From the NCBI RefSeq assembly GCF_051020985.1, contig NW_027475140.1, positions 806,001-870,000 of the forward strand: DNA of 64,000 nt, read 5' to 3'. The notes beneath the pieces are model-generated. The model worked only from the letters and a program-made list of their open reading frames with translations. It was not told where the DNA came from and made no database searches. This DNA is from Nomia melanderi (lineage: Eukaryota > Arthropoda > Insecta > Hymenoptera > Halictidae). This document shows positions 50,171-63,051 of the stretch, one piece after another. Both the position numbers and the translations under genes were made by a program. Numbering within the stretch: the first letter of the stretch is position 1; each line of letters begins with the position of its first letter.

Positions 50171-51375
50171 GTCGTTCCCGCGTGCACAGATTCATGCGCC
50201 AGGGCCTCCTGCAGATAATTCACTTTGGTTTATTGCGCTATCTCTAATAGCACCCGAGATATCACCAGATATACATTCGATTTTCCCCTGACCCTGAGAG
50301 TCCGGCCCCATGAGACTGTGGTTTTCTCGGTCCCTGGTCGTCCGAGGTCGTTCCCTATGCACAGATTCATGCGCCAGGGCCTCCTACAGGTAATGCACTT
50401 TGATTTATTGCGCTATCTGTAATAGCACCCGAGATATCACCAGATATATATTGGATTTCACCCTGACCCTGAGTGTCCGGCCCCATGAGACGGTCGTTGT
50501 CTCGGCCCCTGGAGGTCCGAGGACGTTTCCGCTGCAGAGATTCATGCGCCAGGGCCTCCTACAGGTAATGCACTTTGATTTATTGCGCTATCTGTAATAG
50601 CACCCGAGATATCACCAGATACATATTGCATTTTACCCTGACCGTGAGTGTCCGGCCCCATGAGACTGTGGTTTTTTCGGCCCCTGGTGGTCCGAGGTCG
50701 ATCCCGCTGCACAGATTCGTGCGCCAGGGCCTCCTACAGACAATGCACTTTGATTTATTGCGCTATCTGTAATAGCACCCGAGATATCACCAGATATATA
50801 TTGGATTTTCCCCTGACCCTGAGTGACCGGCCCCATGAGACTATGGTTTTTTCGGCCCCTGGTGGTCCGAGGTCGTTCCCGCTGCACAGATTCATGCGCC
50901 AGGGCCTCCTACAGACAATGCACTTTGATTTATTGCGCTATCTGTAATAGCACCCGAGATATCACCACATATATATTGGATTTTACCCTGACCCTGAGTG
51001 TCCGGCCCCATGAGACGGTCGTTGTCTCGGCCCCTGGAGGTCCGAGGACGTTCCCGCTGCACAGTTTCATGCGCCAGGGCCTCCTACAGGTAATGCACTT
51101 TGATTTATTGCGCTATCTGTAATAGCACCCGAGATATCACCAGATCTATATTGGATTTTCCCCTGACCCTGAGTGTCCGGCCCCATGAGACTGTGGTTTT
51201 CTCGGCCCCTGGTGGTCCGAGGTCGTTCCCGCTGCACAGATTCATGCGCCAGGGCCTCCTACAGACAATGCACTTTGATTTATTGCGCTATCTGTAATAG
51301 CACCCGAGATATCAGCAGATATATATTGGATTTTTCACTGTCCCTGAGTGTCCGGCCCCATGCGACGGTCGTTTT

Positions 51376-51396
51376 CTCGGACCCTGGTGGTCCGAG
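51376..51396 (+). repeat. Perfect dyad, 1,577-bp unit 2
   Basis: Counterpart of the dyad at 49799. Confidence 0.85.
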
Positions 51397-51726
51397 GTCG
51401 TTCCCGCGTGCACAGATTCATGCGCCAGGGCCTCCTGCAGATAATTCACTTTGGTTTATTGCGCTATCTCTAATAGCACCCGAGATATCACCAGATATAT
51501 ATTCGATTTTCCCCTGACCCTGAGAGTCCGGCCCCATGAGACTGTGGTCTTCTCGGCCCCTGGTCGTCCGAGGTCGTTGCCTCTGCACAGATTCATGCGC
51601 CAGGGCCTCCTACAGACAATGCACTTTGATTTATTGCGCTATCTGTAATAGCACCCGAGATATCAGCAGATATATATTGGATTTTTCACTGTCCCTGAGT
51701 GTCCGGCCCCATGCGACGGTCGTTTT

Positions 51727-51747
51727 CTCGGACCCTGGTGGTCCGAG
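51727..51747 (+). repeat. Perfect dyad, 1,577-bp unit 2, second
   Basis: Counterpart of the dyad at 50150. Confidence 0.85.
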
Positions 51748-53776
51748 GTCGTTCCCGCGTGCACAGATTCATGCGCCAGGGCCTCCTGCAGATAATTCAC
51801 TTTGGTTTATTGCGCTATCTCTAATAGCACCCGAGATATCACCAGATATATATTCGATTTTCCCCTGACCCTGAGAGTCCGGCCCCATGAGACTGTGGTT
51901 TTCTCGGTCCCTGGTCGTCCGAGGTCGTTCCCTCTGCACAGATTCATGCGCCAGGGCCTCCTACAGGTAATGCACTTTGATTTATTGCGCTATCTGTAAT
52001 AGCACCCGAGATATCACCAGATATATATTGGATTTCACCCTGACCCTGAGTGTCCGGCCCCATGAGACGGTCGTTGTCTCGGCCCCTGGAGGTCCGAGGA
52101 CGTTTCCGCTGCAGAGATTCATGCGCCAGGGCCTCCTACAGGTAATGCACTTTGATTTATTGCGCTATCTGTAATAGCACCCGAGATATCACCAGATATA
52201 TATTGCATTTTACCCTGACCCTGAGTGTCCGGCCCCATGAGACTGTGGTTTTTTCGGCCCCTGGTGGTCCGAGGTCGATCCCGCTGCACAGATTCATGCG
52301 CCAGGGCCTCCTACAGACAATGCACTTTGATTTATTGCGCTATCTGTAATAGCACCCGAGATATCACCAGATATATATTGGATTTTCCCCTGACCCTGAG
52401 TGACCGGCCCCATGAGACTATGGTTTTTTCGGCCCCTGGTGGTCCGAGGTCGTTCCCGCTGCACAGATTCATGCGCCAGGGCCTCCTACAGACAATGCAC
52501 TTTGATTTATTGCGCTATCTGTAATAGCACCCGAGATATCACCACATATATATTGGATTTTACCCTGACCCTGAGTGTCCGGCCCCATGAGACGGTCGTT
52601 GCCTCGGCCCCTGGAGGTCCGAGGACGTTCCCGCTGCACAGATTCATGCGCCAGGGCCTCCTACAGGTAATGCACTTTGATTTATTGCGCTATCTGTAAT
52701 AGCACCCGAGATATCACCAGATCTATATTGGATTTTCCCCTGACCCTGAGTGTCCGGCCCCATGAGACTGTGGTTTTCTCGGCCCCTGGTGGTCCGAGGT
52801 CGTTCCCGCTGCACGGATTCATGCGCCAGGGCCTACTGCAGATAATTCACTTTGATTTATTGCGCTATCTGTAAGAGTACCCGAGATATCACCACATATA
52901 TATTGGATTTTTCACTGACCCTGAGTATCCGGCCCCATGAGACGGTGGTTTTCTCGGTCCCTGGTGTTCCGAGGTCGTTCCCGCTGCACAGATTCATGCG
53001 CCAGGGCCTCCTACAGACAATGCACTTTGGTTTATTGCGCTATCTCTAATAGCACCCGAGATATCACCAGATATATATTGGATTTTCCCCTGACCCCGAG
53101 TTTCCGGCCCCATGAGACGGTGGTTGTCTCGGCCCCTGGAGGTCCGAGGTCGTTCCCGCTGCACAGATACATGCGCTAGGGCCTCCTGCAGACAATGCAC
53201 TTTGATTTATTGCGCTAGCTCTAATAGCACCCGAGATATCACCAGATATATATTGCACCTTTCCCTGACCCTGACAGTCCGGCCTCATGAGAAAGTGATT
53301 TTCTCGGCCCCTGGTGGTCCGAATTCGATCCCGCTGCACAGATTCATGCGCCAGGGCCTCCTACAGACAATGCACTTTGCTTTATTGCGCTATCAGTAAT
53401 AGCACCCGAGATATCACCAGATATATATTGGATTTTCCCCTGACACTGAGTGTCCGGCCCCATGAGACGGTGGTTTTCTCAGCCCCTGGTGGTCCGAGGT
53501 CGTTCCCGCGGCACAGATTCATGCCACAGGGCCTCCTGCAGACAATGCACTTTGATTTATTTCGCTATCTCTAATAGCACCCGAGATATCACCAGATATA
53601 TATTGGAATTTTCCCTGACCCTGAGTGTCCGACCCCATGAGACGGTGGTTTTCTCGGCCCCTGGTGGTCCGAGGTCGATTCCGCTGCACAGATTCATGCG
53701 CCAAGGCATCCTGCAGACAATTCACTTTGGTTTATTGCGCTATCTGTAACAGCACCCGAGATATCATCAGATAGAT

Positions 53777-53832
53777 GCTGGATTTTTACGTGACCTTGTG
53801 TGACGGATTCCGAATATCTGTAATTTTCTCGG
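53777..53832 (+). repeat. Divergent patch in the 1,925-bp repeat, unit 1
   Basis: Reads TTTACGTGACCTTGTG before GACGGATTCC and is preceded by ATCATCAGATAGATG in place of the usual ATCACCAGATATATA. Confidence 0.9.
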
Positions 53833-55701
53833 CCCCTGGTGGTCCGAGGTAGTTCCTGCTGCACAGATTCATACGCCAGTGCCTCGTACAGACAATGGAC
53901 TTTGATTTATTGCTCTACCTCTAATAGCACCCGAGATATCACCATATATATATTGCATTCTTCCCTGACCCTGACAGTCCGGCCCCATGTGTCGGTGGTT
54001 TTCTCGGCCACTGGTGGTCCTAGGTCGTTCCCGCTGCACAGATTCATGAGCCAGGGCCCCCTGCAGATAGTTCACTTTGGTTTAGTGCGCGATCTGTAAT
54101 AGCACCCGAGATATCACCAGATATATATTGGATTTTTCCCTGACACTGAGTGTCGAACACCATGAGACGGTAGTTTTCTCGGCCCCTGGTGGTCCCAGGT
54201 CGTTCCCGCTGCACAGATTCATGCGCTAGGGCCTCCTGCAGACAATGCACTTTGATTTATTGCGCTATCTCTAATAGCACCCGAGATATCACCAGATATA
54301 TATTGCACCTTTCCCTGACGCTGACAGTCCGGCCTCATGAGAAAGTGATTTTCTCGGCCCCTGGTGGTCCGAATTCGATCCCGCTGCACAGATTCATGGG
54401 CCAGGGCCTCCTACAGACAATGCACTTTGCTTTATTGCGCTATCAGTAATAGCACCCGAGGTATCCCCAGATATATATTGGATTTTCCCCTGACACTGAG
54501 TGCCCGGCCCCATGAGACGGTGGTTTTCTCGGCCCCTGGTGGTCCGAGGTCGTTCCCGCTGCACAGATTTATGCGCCAGGGCCTCCTGCAGACAATGCAC
54601 TTTGATTTATTTCGCTATCTCTAATAGCACCCGAGATATCACCAGATATATATTGGATTTATCCCTGACCCTGACAGTCCGGCCGCATGAGACGGAGATT
54701 TTCTCGGCCCCTGCTGGTCCGAGGTCGATCCCGCTGCACAGATTCATGCGCCAGGGCCTCCTACAGACAATGTACTTTGATTTATTGCGCTACCTCTAAT
54801 AGCACCCGTGATATCAAAAGATATATATTGGATTTTTCCTTGACCCTGACAGTCCTGCCCCATGTGTCGATGTTTTTCTCGGTCCCTGGTGGTCCTAGGT
54901 CGTTCTCGCTGCACAGATTCGTGCGCCAGGGCCTCCTACAGACAATGTACTTTGATTTATTGCGCTATCTCTAATAGCACCCGAGATATCACCAGATATA
55001 TATTGGATTTTCCCCTGACCCCGAGTTTCCGGCCCCATGAGACGGTGGTTGTCTCGGCCCCTGGAGGACCGAGGTCGTTCCAGCTGCACAGATACATGCG
55101 CTAGGGCCTCCTGCAGACAATGCACTTTGATTTATTGCGCTAGCTCTAATAGCACCCGAGATATCACCAGATATATATTGCACCTTTCCCTGACCCTGAC
55201 AGTCCGGCCTCATGAGAAAGTGATTTTCTCGGCCCCTGGTGGTCCGAATTCGATCCCGCTGCACAGATTCATGCGCCAGGGCCTCCTACAGACAATGCAA
55301 TTTGCTTTATTGCGCTATCAGTAATAGCACCCGAGATATCACCAGATATATATTGGATTTTCCCCTGACACTGAGTGTCCGGCCCCATGAAACGGTGGTT
55401 TTCTCAGCCCCTGGTGGTCCGAGGTCGTTCCCGCGGCACAGATTCATGCCACAGGGCCTCCTGCAGACAATGCACTTTGATTTATTTCGCTATCTCTAAT
55501 AGCACCCGAGATATCACCAGATATATATTGGAATTTTCCCTGACCCTGAGTGTCCGACCCCATGAGACGGTGGTTTTCTCGGCCCCTGGTGGTCCGAGGT
55601 CGATTCCGCTGCACAGATTCATGCGCCAAGGCATCCTGCAGACAATTCACTTTGGGTTATTGCGCTATCTGTAACAGCACCCGAGATATCATCAGATAGA
55701 T

Positions 55702-55757
55702 GCTGGATTTTTACGTGACCTTGTGTGACGGATTCCGAATATCTGTAATTTTCTCGG
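55702..55757 (+). repeat. Divergent patch in the 1,925-bp repeat, unit 2
   Basis: Same bases as the copy at 53777, as expected for its place in the 11-monomer unit. Confidence 0.9.
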
Positions 55758-57276
55758 CCCCTGGTGGTCCGAGGTAGTTCCTGCTGCACAGATTCATACG
55801 CCAGTGCCTCGTACAGACAATGGACTTTGATTTATTGCTCTACCTCTAATAGCACCCGAGATATCACCATATATATATTGGATTCTTCCCTGACCCTGAC
55901 AGTCCGGCCCCATGTGTCGGTGGTTTTCTCGGCCACTGGTGGTCCTAGGTCGTTCCCGCTGCACAGATTCATGAGCCAGGGCCCCCTGCAGATAGTTCAC
56001 TTTGGTTTAGTGCGCGATCTGTAATAGCACCCGAGATATCACCAGATATATATTGGATTTTTCCCTGACACTGAGTGTCGAACACCATGAGACGGTAGTT
56101 TTCTCGGCCCCTGGTGGTCCCAGGTCGTTCCCGCTGCACAGATTCATGCGCTAGGGCCTCCTGCAGACAATGCACTTTGATTTATTTCGCTATCAGTAAT
56201 AGCACCCGAGGTATCCCCAGATATATATTGGATTTTCCCCTGACACTGAGTGCCCGGCCCCATGAGACGGTGGTTTTCTCGGCCCCTGGTGGTCCGAGGT
56301 CGTTCCCGCTGCACAGATTTATGCGCCAGGGCCTCCTGCAGACAATGCACTTTGATTTATTTCGCTATCTCTAATAGCACCCGAGATATCACCAGATATA
56401 TATTGGATTTATCCCTGACCCTGACAGTCCTGCCCCATGTGTCGATGTTTTTCTCGGTCCCTGGTGGTCCTAGGTCGTTCTCGCTGCACAGATTCATGCG
56501 CCAGGGCCTCCTATAGATAATTCACTTTGGTTTATTGCGCTATCTCTAATAGCACCCGAGATGTCACCAGATATACATTGGATTTTTCCCTGACCCTGAC
56601 AATCCAGCCCCATGAGACGGTGATTTTCTAGGCCCCTGGTGGTCCGAGGTCGATCCCGCTGCACAGATTCAGGCGCCAGGGCCCCCTGCAGATAATTCAC
56701 TTTGGTTTAGTGGGCTATCTGTAATAGCACCCGAAATATCACCAGATATATATTGGATTGTTCCCTGACCCTGAGTGTCCGACCCCATGAGACGGTGGTT
56801 TTCTCGGCCCCTGGTGTTCCGAGGTCGTTCCGGCTGCACAGATTCATGCGCCAGGGCCTCCGGCAGACAATGCACTTTGATTTATTGCGCTATCTCTAAT
56901 AGCACACGAGATATCACCAGATATATATTGGATTTTTCCCTGACCCTGTCTTTCCGGCTCCATGAGACGGTGATTTCCTCGGCCCCTGGTGGTCCGAGGT
57001 CGATCCCGCTGCACAGATTCATGCGCCAGGGCCTCCTACAGGCAATGCACTTTGATTTATTCCGCTATCTTTAATAGCACCCGAGATATCAACAGATATA
57101 TATTGGATTTTTCCTTGACCCTGACAGTCCGGCCCCATGTGTCGATGGTTTACTCGGTCCCTCGTGGTCCGAGGTCGATCCGGCTGAACAGATTCATGCG
57201 CCAAGGCTTCCTGCAGGCAATTCACTTTGGTTTATTGCGCGATCTGTAATAGCACCCGAGATATCAAAAGATATAT

Positions 57277-57332
57277 GCTGGATTTTTACATGACCTTGGG
57301 TGACGGATTCCGAATATCTGTAATTTTCTCGG
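57277..57332 (+). repeat. Divergent patch in the 2,975-bp repeat, unit 1
   Basis: Reads TTTACATGACCTTGGG and follows ATATCAAAAGATAT, a local change from the usual CACCAG. Confidence 0.9.
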
Positions 57333-57594
57333 CCCCTGGTGGTCCGAGGTAGTTCCTGCTGCACAGATTCATTCGCCAGTGCCTCCTACAGACAATGCGC
57401 TTTGATTTATTGCGCTATCTCCAATAGCACCCGAGATATCACCAGATATATATTGGATTTTTCCCTGACCCTGCCAGTCCGACCCCATGAGACGGTGATT
57501 TTCTCGGACCCTTGTGGTCCGAGGTCGATCCCGCTGCACAGATTCATGCGCCAGGGCCTCCTGCAGACAATGCACTTTGATTTATTGCGCTATC

Positions 57595-59165
57595 TCTAAT
57601 AGCACCCGAGATATCACCAGATATATATTGCACCTTTCCCTGACCCTGACAGTCCGGCCTCATGAGAAAGTGATTTTCTCGGCCCCTGGTGGTCCGAATT
57701 CGATCCCGCTGCACAGATTCATGCGCCAGGGCCTCCTACAGACAATGCACTTTGCTTTATTGCGCTATCAGTAATAGCACCCGAGATATCACCAGATATA
57801 TATTGGATTTTCCCCTGACACTGAGTGTCCGGCCCCATGAGACGGTGGTTTTCTCAGCCCCTGGTGGTCCGAGGTCGTTCCCGCGGCACAGATTCATGCC
57901 ACAGGGCCTCCTGCAGACAATGCACTTTGATTTATTTCGCTATCTCTAATAGCACCCGAGATATCACCAGATATATATTGGAATTTTCCCTGACCCTGAG
58001 TGTCCGACCCCATGAGACGGTGGTTTTCTCGGCCCCTGGTGGTCCGAGGTCGATTCCGCTGCACAGATTCATGCGCCAAGGCATCCTGCAGACAATTCAC
58101 TTTGGTTTATTGCGCTATCTGTAACAGCACCCGAGATATCATCAGATAGATGCTGGATTTTTACGTGACCTTGTGTGACGGATTCCGAATATCTGTAATT
58201 TTCTCGGCCCCTGGTGGTCCGAGGTAGTTCCTGCTGCACAGATTCATACGCCAGTGCCTCGTACAGACAATGGACTTTGATTTATTGCTCTACCTCTAAT
58301 AGCACCCGAGATATCACCATATATATATTGGATTCTTCCCTGACCCTGACAGTCCGGCCCCATGTGTCGGTGGTTTTCTCGGCCACTGGTGGTCCTAGGT
58401 CGTTCCCGCTGCACAGATTCATGAGCCAGGGCCCCCTGCAGATAGTTCACTTTGGTTTAGTGCGCGATCTGTAATAGCACCCGAGATATCACCAGATATA
58501 TATTGGATTTTTCCCTGACACTGAGTGTCGAACACCATGAGACGGTAGTTTTCTCGGCCCCTGGTGGTCCCAGGTCGTTCCCGCTGCACAGATTAATGCG
58601 CTAGGGCCTGCTGCAGACAATGCACTTTGATTTATTGCGCTATCTCTAATAGCACCCGAGATATCACCAGATATATATTGCACCTTTCCCTGACGCTGAC
58701 AGTCCGGCCTCATGAGAAAGTGATTTTCTCGGCCCCTGGTGGTCCGAATTCGATCCCGCTGCACAGATTCATGGGCCAGGGCCTCCTACAGACAATGCAC
58801 TTTGCTTTATTGCGCTATCAGTAATAGCACCCGAGGTATCCCCAGATATATATTGGATTTTCCCCTGACACTGAGTGCCCGGCCCCATGAGACGGTGGTT
58901 TTCTCGGCCCCTGGTGGTCCGAGGTCGTTCCCGCTGCACAGATTTATGCGCCAGGGCCTCCTGCAGACAATGCACTTTGATTTATTTCGCTATCTCTAAT
59001 AGCACCCGAGATATCACCAGATATATATTGGATTTATCCCTGACCCTGACAGTCCGGCCGCATGAGACGGAGATTTTCTCGGCCCCTGCTGGTCCGAGGT
59101 CGATCCCGCTGCACAGATTCATGCGCCAGGGCCTCCTACAGACAATGTACTTTGATTTATTGCGC
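57595..59165 (+). repeat. Nine-monomer block repeated at 4,375 bp (25 monomers)
   Basis: This stretch matches about 53220-54790 at an offset of exactly 4,375 bp, including two EcoRI-marked monomers and one divergent-patch monomer. The same block is therefore present in three related copies in zone 3, counting the 1,925-bp copy. Confidence 0.87.
58152..58207 (+). repeat. Divergent patch in the 4,375-bp block
   Basis: Equivalent of the copy at 53777 at an offset of 4,375 bp, with the same TTACGTGACC form. Confidence 0.9.
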
Positions 59166-59386
59166 TATCTCTAATAGCACCCGAGATATCACCTGATATA
59201 TATTGTATTTTTCCCTGACCCTGACAGTCCGGCCGCATGAGACGGAGATTTTCTCGGCCCCTGGTTGTCCGATGTCGATCCCGCTGCACAGATTCATGCG
59301 CCAGGGCCTCCTATAGATAATTCACTTTGGTTTATTGCGCTACCTCTAATAGCACCCGTGATATCAAAAGATATATATTGGATTTT

Positions 59387-60541
59387 TCCTTGACCCTGAC
59401 AGTCCTGCCCCATGTGTCGATGTTTTTCTCGGTCCCTGGTGGTCCTAGGTCGTTCTCGCTGCACAGATTCATGCGCCAGGGCCTCCTATAGATAATTCAC
59501 TTTGGTTTATTGCGCTATCTCTAATAGCACCCGAGATGTCACCAGATATACATTGGATTTTTCCCTGACCCTGACAATCCAGCCCCATGAGACGGTGATT
59601 TTCTAGGCCCCTGGTGGTCCGAGGTCGATCCCGCTGCACAGATTCAGGCGCCAGGGCCCCCTGCAGATAATTCACTTTGGTTTAGTGGGCTATCTGTAAT
59701 AGCACCCGAAATATCACCAGATATATATTGGATTGTTCCCTGACCCTGAGTGTCCGACCCCATGAGACGGTGGTTTTCTCGGCCCCTGGTGTTCCGAGGT
59801 CGTTCCCGCTGCACAGATTCATGCGCCAGGGCCTCCGGCAGACAATGCACTTTGATTTATTGCGCTATCTCTAATAGCACACGAGATATCACCAGATATA
59901 TATTGGATTTTTCCCTGACCCTGTCTTTCCGGCTCCATGAGACGGTGATTTCCTCGGCCCCTGGTGGTCCGAGGTCGATCCCGCTGCACAGATTCATGCG
60001 CCAGGGCCTCCTACAGGCAATGCACTTTGATTTATTCCGCTATCTTTAATAGCACCCGAGATATCACCAGATATATATTGGATTTTTCCTTGACCCTGAC
60101 AGTCCGGCCCCATGTGTCGATGGTTTACTCGGTCCCTCGTGGTCCGAGGTCGATCCGGCTGAACAGATTCATGCGCCAAGGCTTCCTGCAGGCAATTCAC
60201 TTTGGTTTATTGCGCGATCTGTAATAGCACCCAAGATATCAAAAGATATATGCTGGATTTTTACATGACCTTGGGTGACGGATTCCGAATATCTGTAATT
60301 TTCTCGGCCCCTGGTGGTCCGAGGTAGTTCCTGCTGCACAGATTCATTCGCCAGTGCCTCCTACAGACAATGCGCTTTGATTTATTGCGCTATCTCCAAT
60401 AGCACCCGAGATATCACCAGATATATATTGGATTTTTCCCTGACCCTGCCAGTCCGACCCCATGAGACGGTGATTTTCTCGGACCCTTGTGGTCCGAGGT
60501 CGATCCCGCTGCACAGATGCATGCGCCAGGGCCTCCTGCAG
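59387..60541 (+). repeat. Block repeated at 2,975 bp (17 monomers)
   Basis: It matches 56412-57566 with only a few substitutions. Markers are CATGTGTCGATG, CCTGACAATCCAGCC, TTAGTGGGCTATC, CCTGTCTTTCCGGCTCC and one divergent-patch monomer per copy. The match ends at GATGCATGCG and the GATAATTC end haplotype near 60.5 kb, which marks the change to zone 4. Confidence 0.87.
60252..60307 (+). repeat. Divergent patch in the 2,975-bp repeat, unit 2
   Basis: Partner of the copy at 57277, preceded by the same ATATCAAAAGATAT. Confidence 0.9.
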
Positions 60542-61826
60542 ATAATTCACTTTGGTTTATTGCGCATATCTGTAATAGCACCCGAGATATCACCAGATAT
60601 ATATTGGATTTTCCCCTGACCCTGAGTGTCCGGCCCCGTGAGTCGGTGGTTTTCTCGGCCCCGGGTGGTCCGAGGTCGTTCCCGCTGCACAGATTCATGC
60701 GCCAGGGCCTCCTGCAGATAATTCACTTTGGTTTAATGCGCTATCTCTAATAGCACCCGAGATATCACCAGATATATATTGAATTTTCCCCTGACCCTGA
60801 GTGTCCGGCCCCATGAGACTGTGGTTGTCTCGGCCCCTGGTGGTCCGAGGTCGTTCCCGCTGCACAAATTCATGCGCCAGGGCCTCCTACAGAAAATGCA
60901 CATTGATTTATTGGGCTATCGGTAATAGCACCCGAGATATCACCAGATATATATTGAATTTTTCCCTGACCCTGAGTGTCCGGCCCCATGAGACGGTGGT
61001 TTTCTCGGCCCCTGGTGGTCCGAGGTCGTTCCCGCGGGCCAGATTCATGCCCCAGGGCCTCCTACAGACAATGCACTGTGATTTATTGCGCTATCTGTAA
61101 TAGCACCCGAGATATCACCAGATATATATTGGATTTTTCCATGACCCTGAGTGTCCGGCCCCATGAGACGGTGGTTTCCTCGGCCCCTGGTGGTGCGAGG
61201 TCGTTCCCGCTGCTCAGATTCCTGCGCCAGGGCCTCCTACAGACAATGCACTTTGATTTATTGCGCTACCTGTAATAGCACCCAAGATATCACCAGATAT
61301 ATATTGGATTTTTCCCTGACCCTGAGTGTCCTGCCCCATGAGACGGTGGTTTTCTCGGCCCCTGGTGGTCCGTGGTCGTTCCCGCTGGCCAGATTCATGC
61401 GCCAGGGCCTCCTACAGACAATGCACTTTGATTTATTGCGCTATCTCTAATAGCACCCGAGATATCACCAGATATATAATGGATTTTTCCCTGACCCTGA
61501 GTGCCGGCCCCATGAGACGGTGGTTTTCTTGGCCCCTGGTGGCCCGAGGTCGTTCCCGCTGCACAGATGCATGCGCCAGGGCCTCCTGCAGATAATTCAC
61601 TTTGGTTTATTGCGCTATCTCTAATAGCACCCGAGATATCACCAGATATATATTGGATTTTCCCCTGACCCTGAGTGTCCGGCCCCGTGAGTCGGTGGTT
61701 TTCTCGGCACCTGGCGGTCCGAGGTCGTTCCCGCTGCCCAGATTCATGCGCCAGGGCCTCCTATAGACAATGCACTTTGGTTTATTGCGCTATCTCTAAT
61801 ATCACCCGAGATATCACCAGATATTT

Positions 61827-61882
61827 GCTGGATTTTTACATGACCTTGGTTGACGGATTCCGAATATCTGTAATTTTCTCGG
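61827..61882 (+). repeat. Divergent patch, zone 4 copy 1
   Basis: Begins after GATATTTGCTGG, followed downstream by GCCACTGGTGG and CTGCGGCACAG. The next patch is exactly 525 bp away. Confidence 0.9.
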
Positions 61883-62351
61883 CCACTGGTGGTCCGAGAT
61901 CGTTCCTGCGGCACAGATTCATTCGCCAGTGCCTCCTGCAGATAATTCACTTTGGTTTATTGCGCTATCTCTAATAGCACCCGAGATATCACCAGATATA
62001 TATTGGTTTTTCCCCTGACCCTGAGTGTCAGGACCCATGAGACGGTGGTTTTCTCGGCCCCTGGTGGTCCGAGGTCGATCGAGCTGCACAGATTCATGCG
62101 CCAGGGCCTCCTACAGACAATGCACTTTGATTTATTGCGCTATCTGTAATAGCACCCGAGATATCACCAGATATATATTGGATTTTTCCCTGACCCTGAG
62201 TGTCCGGCCCCGTGAGTCGGTGGTTTTCTCGGCCCCTGGTGGTCCGAAGTCGTTCCCGCTGCCCAGATTCATGCGCTAGGGCCTCCTACAGACAATGCAC
62301 TTTGGTTTATTACGCTATCTCTAATATCACCCGAGATATCACCAGATATTT

Positions 62352-62407
62352 GCTGAATTTTTACATGACCTTGGGTGACGGATTCCGAATATCTGTAATT
62401 TTCTCGG
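62352..62407 (+). repeat. Divergent patch, zone 4 copy 2
   Basis: Has TGCTGAATTTTTAC, one base different from its neighbour 525 bp to the left. Confidence 0.9.
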
Positions 62408-63051
62408 CCACTGGTGGTCCGAGATCGTTCCTGCGGCACAGATTCATTCGCCAGTGCCTCCTACAGACAATGCACTTTGATTTATTGCGCTATCTGTAAT
62501 AGCACCCGAGATATCACCAGATATATATTGGATTTTTCCCTGACCCTGAGTGTCCGGCCCCATGAGACGGTGATTTTCTCGGCCCCTAGTGGTCCGAGGT
62601 CGTTCCCGCTGCCCAGATTCATGCGCCAGGGCCTCCTACAGACAATGCACTTTGATTTATTGCGCTATCTGTAATAGCACCCGAGATATCACCAGATATA
62701 TATTGGATTTTCCCCTGACCCTGAGTGTCCGGCGCCATGAGACGGTGGTTTTCTCGGCCCCTGGTGGTCCGAGGTCGTTCCCGCTGCACAGATTCATTCG
62801 CCTGGGCCTCCTACAGACAATGCACTTTGATTTATTGCGCTATCTGTAATAGCACCCGAGATATCACCAGATATATATTGGATTTCTCCCTGACCCTGAG
62901 TGTCCGGCTCCATGAGACGGTGATTTTCTCGGCCCCTGGTGGTCCGAGGTCGTTCCCGCTGCCCAGATTCATGCGCTAGGGCCTCCTACAGACAATGCAT
63001 TTTGGTTTTTTGCGCTATCTCTAATAGCACCCAAGATATCACCAGATATTT

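Larger units (their letters stand above)
49640..52815 (+). repeat. 9-monomer tandem repeat, 1,577 bp, two full units
   Basis: Units are about 49640-51216 and 51217 to about 52815. Each unit is two bases longer than 9 x 175 because it contains two 176-bp monomers reading CCCGCGTGCACAG (near 49828 and 50179; 51405 and 51756). Inside each unit a 351-bp two-monomer block is itself doubled. Few substitutions separate the units. Confidence 0.9.
31000..52870 (+). repeat. Array zone 2: TTTTACCCTGACC monomers, 7-, 9- and 10-monomer repeats
   Basis: From about 33.3 kb many monomers read GGATTTTACCCTGACC, and a subset adds GTCGTTGTCTCGGCC with CCTGGAGGTCCGAGGACG. I did not find this combination in zone 1. 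Other zone markers are ATATCAGCAGATAT and CTTTTCTCGG after ACTGTG. The right limit is near 52.87 kb, after the last 1,577-bp unit. Confidence 0.75.
53040..56180 (+). repeat. 11-monomer repeat, 1,925 bp, one and a half units
   Basis: 53040-54964 repeats from 54965 to about 56180. Both units contain one divergent-patch monomer (53777 and 55702), the EcoRI-marked monomer and a GTGTCGAACACC monomer. A handful of substitutions differ between units, for example CTGGAGGTCCG against CTGGAGGACCG. Confidence 0.87.
52870..60550 (+). repeat. Array zone 3: 11-, 17- and 25-monomer repeats with EcoRI-marked monomers
   Basis: Monomers here often read CCTGACAGTCC in place of CCTGAGTGTCC and GTCGATCCCGC in place of GTCGTTCCCGC. 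A subtype has GGTCCGAATTCGATC, creating EcoRI sites at 53321, 54371, 55246, 57696 and 58746; I saw none outside this zone. Offsets within the zone are exact multiples of 175 (1,925, 2,975 and 4,375), so indels are rare here compared with zone 1. Confidence 0.8.
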
